Assembly (NCBI RefSeq): GCF_921293095.1
Contig: NC_060248.1
Coordinates: 14,588,744 to 14,652,743 of the forward strand
Origin: Ischnura elegans
Lineage: Eukaryota; Arthropoda; Insecta; Odonata; Coenagrionidae
Direction of reading: 5' to 3'
Length of the DNA stretch: 64,000 nt
Shown here: positions 57,780 to 64,000 of the stretch, piece by piece
How positions within the stretch are numbered: position 1 is the first letter of the stretch
Layout: each line of letters begins with the position of its first letter
The notes under the pieces: generated by a model
Databases searched by the model: none
The model's input: only the letters and a program-made list of their open reading frames with translations
Told to the model about the DNA's origin: nothing
Translations under genes and position numbers: made by a program

Positions 57780-58081
57780 CAGTGGCGCAGCTAGGGGGGG
57801 TTTCGGGGGATAAACCCCCCCCCCCCAGAGCTCAGAGAACTTTTTAAGTTTAATCCCTTTTACTTAATTGGATTGATATTACTAATAGAATAGTTTAAGG
57901 ATTAATGAAATATCCCTAAAAAAAGCCGTAAAACTCACCATTTTGAACCGTTTATCTTAAAATTCCGCAAGTTATTAATCTCGCACCAACCTCTTATCAT
58001 GGTGGGTATTCCATACCCCACACACACCGGTATTAGCAGCACCTTAACACCCCCCAACCTTAATTCTTAGCTGCGCCCCTG
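57780..58081. mobile_element. hAT MITE, family 2, copy 2
   Basis: Starts CAGTGGCGCAGCTAGGGGGG and ends TTAGCTGCGCCCCTG, with an exact 8-bp duplication TGATGGAT (57772-57779 and 58082-58089). Homologous to 47359-47653. Confidence 0.92.
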
Positions 58082-58399
58082 TGATGGATAATATGCGGAA
58101 GTAGGAAACCAAGAGATCAACAACAGAAGTACGAAGGGAAAAACTATATCCACAGCTTTAAAATTTATTTTATAGGGTTAACTTTGTGTTTTCATTGCTA
58201 ATGGGATATTCAAGAAAGACAGAAATAAGTAATTGGCGATTGATAGAGATTATATGAGAAGATGCTGCAGAAAGAGTAGGCTTGATAAAGTTAGGAATGA
58301 TACAATAATGGGATACAAAGATGATGGAATTAGAAAAGGATGAAGTCGACTATGTAGAAAGGAAAAAACCTTTCTGGCTAGGCCTTTTTAATATAGTAT

Positions 58400-58620
58400 G
58401 GATGACACAAGATGACCGAAGCAAATATTAGATTGGAGACCTCCATTAAAACTGAAAAGAAGAAGACCAATACCAGTTAATAGGAGAGATGAAACACAGA
58501 GAGCAATGGAAACAAGAGAGATGGAAGGAAAGTCATGACAGAGAGAAATGGAAGCTGAGTGCAGGAAAACGACGATAGTCGTAAATTACCTGTTTTAGTG
58601 ACTGAATGCTGACAATAAAT
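58400..58620 (+). mobile_element. Possible LINE C-terminal fragment
   Basis: A plus-strand frame reads LDWRPPLKLKRRRPIPVN and REMEAECRKTTIV, resembling the basic C-terminal tails of some LINE proteins. Weak and non-coding. Confidence 0.35.
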
Positions 58621-59889
58621 CAAAAGAAATTTGGAAAATCATCAAAGAATCCAAAGCTCACCACAATCAAAATTGCATCCTTCAATTGTAAATACTGCCC
58701 TAAGTCCTAAACCTATGGGCCTGAAGATTTTTAATGGGTGTGTCTCCAGAGGTGAAAACTGAGAGTAGGACCACGGTCTTTAAGAAGAAACTACTGAAGT
58801 TTCTGAAAAAATCTATTTTATTCGGTTAATGATCGTCTGTATTTGTAACATATAATTTTATATATTCCAATTTAATTTTTTATTGATTATGTATCTAAAT
58901 TGACGTGTCCTATATTTGTATTTTGTGAGCAACCTACAGATCTCTGGACAAATAAAAATATTATTATTATTATTTATAATATGTATGAGGAATCAGTCGT
59001 AAGCCAAAATTTAATTATATATTTTCTCACAATGAAACCGAGATGAAAATGTTTCTCATTCGCCACCGATATTTCTTTTTATTTTACACTTCCGCCATCA
59101 CGACGCTTATTGATACCCTCAAGCACTTCAGTGATGCTGTTGGTGGTGATGATGATATCGTTTTTTCAGCTACGTCCTTTTGGCACTCAAATTGGACGTG
59201 TGAACTGGCCAGGTTGAGGGGTGTGTGGACCAAACACAGGGCCATTGAGGGTAAGGGGTGATTGATGGGGGAAATGAAGGAAGGGAAGGAGGATCGATAT
59301 GTTATCGCCCATGCATTCCTCAGGCTGGGGAACGACGGAATGGGAAGCTAAGCGGGCCGGACGAACAACGCGGGAAGAACACTGCTACCAAGATACGGGA
59401 TATCAAATCACTGAAACCACTCAATTAAGAAACAAAATGAAGATGTTTTGCTGCTGGAAATACAGACATAAGCATAAGGAAAAGACTATTGAAGTCGTAT
59501 GTTTCGTGCGTGGCTTTATATGGAAGTGAAAAATGGAGAATGGGATAGGTGGAAGAGGAAAGGTTGATGGCTTTTGAGGCTTGGTGCTGGAGAAGAATGC
59601 TTAAATCAGCTGGATGGGTCATGTAACGAATTGTAGTGACGAAGATTTCCATTTCCGAAATATGTATAAATATGTTGTTGTGTGACGTCTCAGAATAGCC
59701 CGCTATGACATCCTTTGCCTTGGGATTTGCACATTTTCACTTTCTAGAACGCCTAACCTTCCTCTTCCCCTTCCTTTCCCCTTCCTCTTGGACGAAAACA
59801 TCCTGGTTCCTCTTCCCTATATAATGGCACGGTGGAGATGCTACTAGCACTGTCGCACTCAGGGACTCACGCACTCAGTAACTCTTCTC

Positions 59890-59985
59890 AGTCACTGGTC
59901 TGTCAGCAATGTAGCCGTCGGCGGGAGTCGAAGCGCTGGCCGTATGGGCCGTGCAACCTAAGCGCCTCGCTATCCACCCGTGCCA
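59890..59985 (-). mobile_element. Possible tRNA-derived SINE fragment
   Basis: On the minus strand GGATAGCGAGGCGCTTAGG and GCGCTTCGACTCCCGCCG resemble A and B boxes of a tRNA-like promoter. No second copy is present in the window. Confidence 0.4.
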
Positions 59986-60477
59986 TCACCAGCGGCTCCT
60001 CTCCTTCCCGAGACTTTTGGTAATGTTCTAAATTTTGGCTATTTTAGACGCACAAATTACTTTATGTACATTCATTGAATTGATTTGGAAACCGGGATTT
60101 CAAAGGGAAATAAACTTTGGGTTAAAACTTCAAATACTTTGTGATTGTTCGCTTCCCGACACCAAGGGCAAGAACCCGCACCCTTACAGAATGAGGAAGT
60201 CTCCAGAAGAGTTGGAGAAAGGAGAAGGTCAATGAATAGCCAAAGAAAAAGGAGAGCAAATATGTTAGGACATACTCTGAAACATAATAGCCTCCTGGCA
60301 AGAGTAATTGAGGGACGATAGAAAGAAGGAGCACAAGAGGGTTTCATGCATCAATAAGATAATGAGAAATACATATGAACACAGCATCATATAAACTCGA
60401 TTGCTTCAGGCTTTACTTTGTGAAAATCCATTGTAAACAATAAAAAGTTATGTTACTTTTTCAAACGATTTATTCAA

Positions 60478-60516
60478 GACGACCGGTTTCGTCGCAGAGG
60501 CGACATCATCAGGTAC
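60478..60516 (-). ncRNA. Hammerhead core, left arm
   Basis: On the minus strand: GTAC, CTGATGA, stem II GTCGC/GCGAC around CTCT, GAAA, self-complementary ACCGGT, C at the cleavage site (GUC), then GTC. Stem I pairs for only two bases before a mismatch, as is common in this class. Confidence 0.72.
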
Positions 60517-60630
60517 AGAATTCGTTATTTTTACAGTTATTTTGTTGTTGTTTATCTGGTTGCTATTACGCGTTGGTAGGGGAGGGTTGCGATAAACAGC
60601 AACAACATAACTGTAAAAATAACGATTTCT

Positions 60631-60669
60631 GTACCTGATGATGTCGCCTCAGCGACGAAACCGGTCGTC
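60631..60669 (+). ncRNA. Hammerhead core, right arm
   Basis: GTAC, CTGATGA (60635-60641), stem II GTCGC-CTCA-GCGAC, GAAA (60657-60660), CCGGTC with the canonical GUC cleavage triplet, then GTCT. Same as the left arm apart from one loop base. Confidence 0.75.
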
Positions 60670-60795
60670 TTGAATGAATCGTGTGAAAAAGTAGCATAAC
60701 TTTTTATTGTTTACAGCATCATATAGCTGAACCGGATGGGGGAGAATAGGGAAGAATGGCGAGCTGTTACAGACCAGCCCTATGGCCGCTAACTG

Positions 60796-61692
60796 AGGAA
60801 CGAAGTCTCCAGGCTTTCAGTCACAGCTAGGTGTACGTCACTATTAGCGTAGTCTAAGTTTCAACGTGTACGATGTCATCACCTCCGTCACCTTCTTGCC
60901 AGCGTCGAGGTCCTTCGCATCCCCGATGGTGGTCACCGATTGCTCGTCCCACGAGCCAACCTGCATAGCGCCAATGCTTCGAATTACCCGCGGCTGGATG
61001 TCTTTGCCTTGGAGACAAATTCTTGTCTTGTTTCTCTCAGTGCTGGAGTGATGTCTGGAGCATTTCTGAGCACCTCTAATCCTTCAATAAGAATTGTCCA
61101 TTCCAGATGGAGGGCTTTCCGGATGCATTTTCTGTCCGAAGTGGCAATGATAGATTTTGGCTCCTGTGTTTCAAGGAAAATGAATTCTGCTTTTGCACAT
61201 GCGAGTGAGGTCTCAGAGAAGAAAATGCCATCTGAAGCTAGCTCCTTTTCGGGGCGCGATCTTGCTTTCAGAAATTCAGGGGTATATGTTAAAATCATAA
61301 AACTTCGACGGAATAAATCACAGTATCGTCGGGCGAGAGCCTAAACACAGGCCATGAGTCTAGCATTCTCGCGCCTTGATGAGGGCTAAGGGTCGCAATC
61401 CAGCCCTGTCTCTCACAGCAAACTCATTCACAGCCCACGATTGATTGCGGTAGGTACGGAATGATTCCAAACAGCCATCACTTCATGATTGGGCGAGTAT
61501 CGGAGTGAATTCGAAATTCGAGCACATAGTCTCCGACACGAAGCCCTTGTCGCATATCCCTCGTGGCACATCCCTTGTCACCACGTTCACGTGGTCACAC
61601 CGATGAGTGGGGAGTATGAATTTCGCCACTAACTCAAGCACCTAGACCAACGGCGCGCCGGTCACGCGCCACTAGTGAAATAGTAAAAAATA
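60796..61692. other. Unrecognised ORF at 60984-61298 (minus), otherwise nothing
   Basis: The minus-strand frame 61298-60984 (104 codons, true ATG, starts MILTYTPEFLKARSRPEKEL) has balanced, protein-like composition (AEFIFLETQEPKSIIATSD, ALHLEWTILIEGLEVL) and helical character. I do not recognise it. A GTAATT after its last codons could be a donor. It could be an exon, a transposon remnant or chance. Confidence 0.3.
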
Positions 61693-62326
61693 GGGTCGTT
61701 TCCTATTATTTTTTACTGCCTAAATCGAAAGATTATTACTCCTGGAGTACGCATTTCACGCTTTTAGATTTTTAAATGACGATATCCATTTTTCGCGATC
61801 AAATGAAAAGTGAAAATTTTCAAGCGCGCGAAAACGCGACGGGGAAGTATGAATGCCGGGAAAACTCCGTGTGACGTCGTTCTGCTGTCGTCCCGCTGCC
61901 GCCCTGTGAGGTGAGCTTGAGGCGAGGCTTGAGCGCTGATACGACGCAGGCTGCTAGCAGGTAGCACTTGGCTTAAATAAGGATTATTATTACCTTATCA
62001 AACGAAGAAAACTTTCCGACCATAGGCAGTATAGGTGATTATTAAGAGGCGTTTCCCTGAGTTCTGTGCCTCATGTATGCATTGGTAATCTCAGACGATG
62101 TAAAACTCCTATCTACTCGTATAGAAACTAGGTCCCTGTGACGTCACGTGGAGTGGCATCGCATGGGCGCCAATCTGGCCTTTTTCAAATGAGGATAAAT
62201 TGACCATTGCCATTCGTCTAAACCGGTATTTCTAAAACCAAATAATTTGTATATTATGAATACAGTAATGGTGGGTAACGAATCACAATCAATGCCTTTC
62301 GTTTTCTTTGGTGAAGGATACTACCC
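61693..62326. mobile_element. 634-bp TA-flanked element (MITE-C), copy 2
   Basis: TA at 61691-61692 and 62327-62328. The left end is GGGTCGTTTCCTATT and the right end ACTACCC preceded by GGTGAAGGAT. Colinear over its whole length with 12547-13180 and exactly the same length, with scattered substitutions and compensating gaps. Confidence 0.85.
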
Positions 62327-62329
62327 TAT

Positions 62330-64000
62330 TCAAGCGCTGACAATTTACGAAAAAGTCTAACAGGCAATACTGGGATGAGCCATTTAATTTAAAACAATAA
62401 TGGTGTTAAATACATAAGACATGTTCTCTGGAAATGTAATACTGCAGGTATTCCATGAAATAACTGAATGCGTTACAATGAAACAAGCTCGACGGCCGAA
62501 AGCGACTTCCGCTCCTATGAAAAGGAAATCAACCCTTTTCGTAGGCGCCAAAGGAAAATGGGCAATCACTTGAAATGGATTCAAGTAATTTTGATTGAAC
62601 GCAATTCAGGAATAAAACAAAAAATGACATCGCTGAGAAACTGCAACACGATCCACGGAAGTAGAATATTCAATCGCTTCTTAAATTCCGCCAGATAACG
62701 ACCCGGAAAATTTCATTCACCACCCAACAATGCTGAAGTAGTACCTTGATTTCCCCTTGAAAGTTCCAGCAATTTATAAAATGATTTCGTCATAAGTCTC
62801 GCGGGGCCTACGGAAAGACTTAAATCCAGCGTTGGTTGCCTTTAAACAAAGAGTGAAGTTTCGTCTTCGTCTTGCGAAAATTCGGATGAATAGGTCAACT
62901 AGGCTGCAGTCGCAAGGCACATACACGCAGCCCCCTACACCATCACAGCGGGCTATTTCCCATCAAAGGGATGATTCTTCTGAGTAGTGGCCACGTTGGA
63001 TCAGATCAAAATCTGTAACCGATTTGAAACGGAAAGAATCATCGAAAAAAAATTACGGACTCTGAATTGGATTCTTCGATTTTTTCCGAGTCAATACGAA
63101 TTCCCACATCAGAGATAAATCTGTGAAAGCAATTCATAGAAAAGCCCTGAGAAAGAAGTTACTGCGCTCATCAGGAAGTGAGATATTTATCCAAGGAAAG
63201 AGAAAATGCGCAGCAACGACATTGGAGTTCTTTCTCGAAGGAACCATATTTCTCGTAATTATTTTCACACGACGATAAGATGCGCATAAAAATTTATGGT
63301 AAAATCTGAGTCAAATACATGGACGGCCAACACGCAAGGTTTGACAGAGTTCATAATCGATTGGGATGTCTGTGAATAGATGTAAAAATCGATTTCAAAG
63401 CAAAAATGTCAATATGAACTCAAAATCGGAGAAGGCAGACATAAAACTAGACGCCAAAGTAGACGAATGAATAAAACTCATGAAATAATAACATTAGTTC
63501 CGAAAGGGTATAAATATCGTTACTTTGGCTGACGTCAATAACTTTTTGGGGAGCAAACAATCTTAAAAATAGTTTTTTCACTACTTTTGATGAAAATTCA
63601 GGTTTTATTACGCATTTCCTCATTTTTATGCAAAGCAGCAATAAATAAAATGCTTTCAAAAATCACTAAGGAGTTGATAAGAAATCCATCCTTCTATTTA
63701 TTTTGTTTGAACCTCAGGGAAAATATAAATAGGTTGATTAAAATGATGATCGATAAAATGTTGCTGTATAAGTAGTAGGTACACTACGTCTATGGCCAAA
63801 GTCAGTAAAGGCCCATCGTATGATCTGGAATAAAATGGTAACAATCTTAGTTACATGCAAAAAAAAGCCAAAAATCTCTCTTGATTGCATTCGTTCCGAA
63901 AAACCATTCGCATCCTTCCATCTGAGGAGCAATTCTAAACATGAATCATGTCCGATGCATTTATCATTAATTTTATTCAAAAAATAATGTCAGCATAAAA
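62330..64000. other. No recognisable gene
   Basis: AT-rich sequence with several short ORFs on both strands; none recognised. Confidence 0.4.

Larger units (their letters stand above)
60394..60712. mobile_element. Penelope-like fold-back insertion 2 with 13-bp TSD
   Basis: ACAGCATCATATA occurs at 60381-60393 and 60713-60725. Inside, inverted arms run from TGTAAACAATAAAAAGTTAT (60433) to its complement ending 60715, each with a hammerhead core. The centre has a few unpaired bases around TTGTTGTTGTTTATCTGG and TTGCGATAAACAGCAACAAC. No coding sequence. Confidence 0.85.
59480..60790 (+). mobile_element. Fragmented RTE/LINE C-terminal region
   Basis: Three colinear pieces: VEEERLMAFEAWCWRRMLKS (about 59540-59620), RRRSMNSQRKRRANMLGHTL with HNSLLARVIEGR (about 60190-60320) and NREEWRAVTDQPYGR (about 60745-60795). 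They parallel the last 130 residues of LINE-A-type proteins (AFEMRCYRRMMK, NNLIGHILRHDGLMKTIVEG, RRTEWRAASNQS). The last gap is a Penelope insertion (60394-60712); the first gap (59650-60160) is another interruption containing a possible SINE. Confidence 0.7.

Noticed and set aside
63165-63220. Minus-strand CTGATGA near 63171 as a hammerhead
   Set aside because: The downstream sequence gives no stem II closing on GAAA.

Overview
This is eukaryotic, almost certainly arthropod (probably insect) genomic DNA: introns with canonical splice sites, an insect-style GLYAT-like acyltransferase gene, a nuclear LYRM2-like gene, a eukaryotic tRNA-Trp and a very dense load of eukaryotic transposons. The species cannot be named from sequence alone. 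There are no operons, CRISPR arrays or prokaryotic signals. Most of the window is transposon-derived or unrecognised AT-rich DNA.

Host genes. (1) 19303-19798 (-) is a complete three-exon LYR-motif gene, LYRM2-like, 85 codons. A candidate first exon of an unrecognised gene starts about 215 bp away on the opposite strand (20014-20149, +). A 206-bp piece of the LYRM2 gene is duplicated at 20225-20430 with one visible mismatch. (2) 27865-33881 (-) holds three in-phase exons of a glycine N-acyltransferase-like (GNAT-fold) gene, 5' incomplete, with introns full of repeats. (3) 44882-44953 is a tRNA-Trp(CCA) with an unusual T arm, next to a tRNA-derived SINE.

Mobile elements. Two LINE families dominate. 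LINE-A is an RTE-like element, full length at 15234-18636 with a 10-bp target-site duplication (TSD); a 167-bp deletion derivative lies at 28881-29047 and 3' fragments at about 36866, 41370 and possibly 59480-60790. LINE-B is a second FADD-type reverse transcriptase family with AATAAT tails, at 111-2050, 11990-13690, 21886-23365 and 37895-38575. Jockey/CR1-like scraps lie near 11.2, 43.3-44.0, 46.1-46.5 and 55.2-55.9 kb. Penelope-like (PLE) sequence occurs at 8642-11165 (GIY-YIG endonuclease, split by a 1.9-kb DNA transposon) and as short tails carrying hammerhead-ribozyme cores at 5.1, 11.1, 40.5, 55.4 and 60.5 kb; the 40.5 and 60.5 kb cases are fold-back insertions with 13-bp TSDs. DNA transposons include a piggyBac element (4590-7098, TTAA TSD), a Helitron with helicase relics (about 46668-49760, -), a hAT transposase relic (53.2-53.9 kb), four hAT MITEs with exact 8-bp TSDs, PIF/Harbinger-like MITEs with TTA TSDs, TA-flanked elements starting CCGTAT, and a 634-bp TA-flanked element present twice at the same length.

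Layout: 0-14 kb nested repeats; 15-18.6 kb LINE-A; 19.3-20.2 kb LYRM2 locus; 22-23.4 kb LINE-B; 27.9-33.9 kb acyltransferase gene; 34-44 kb repeats and unrecognised sequence; 44-45.2 kb GC-rich stretch, tRNA and SINE; 46-50 kb Helitron; 52-64 kb further MITEs and LINE/PLE relics. I see no clearly new multi-gene system. The most unusual structures are the PLE fold-backs with paired hammerhead cores, the 167-bp RTE mini-element, and the acyltransferase exon whose splice donor overlaps a stop codon.
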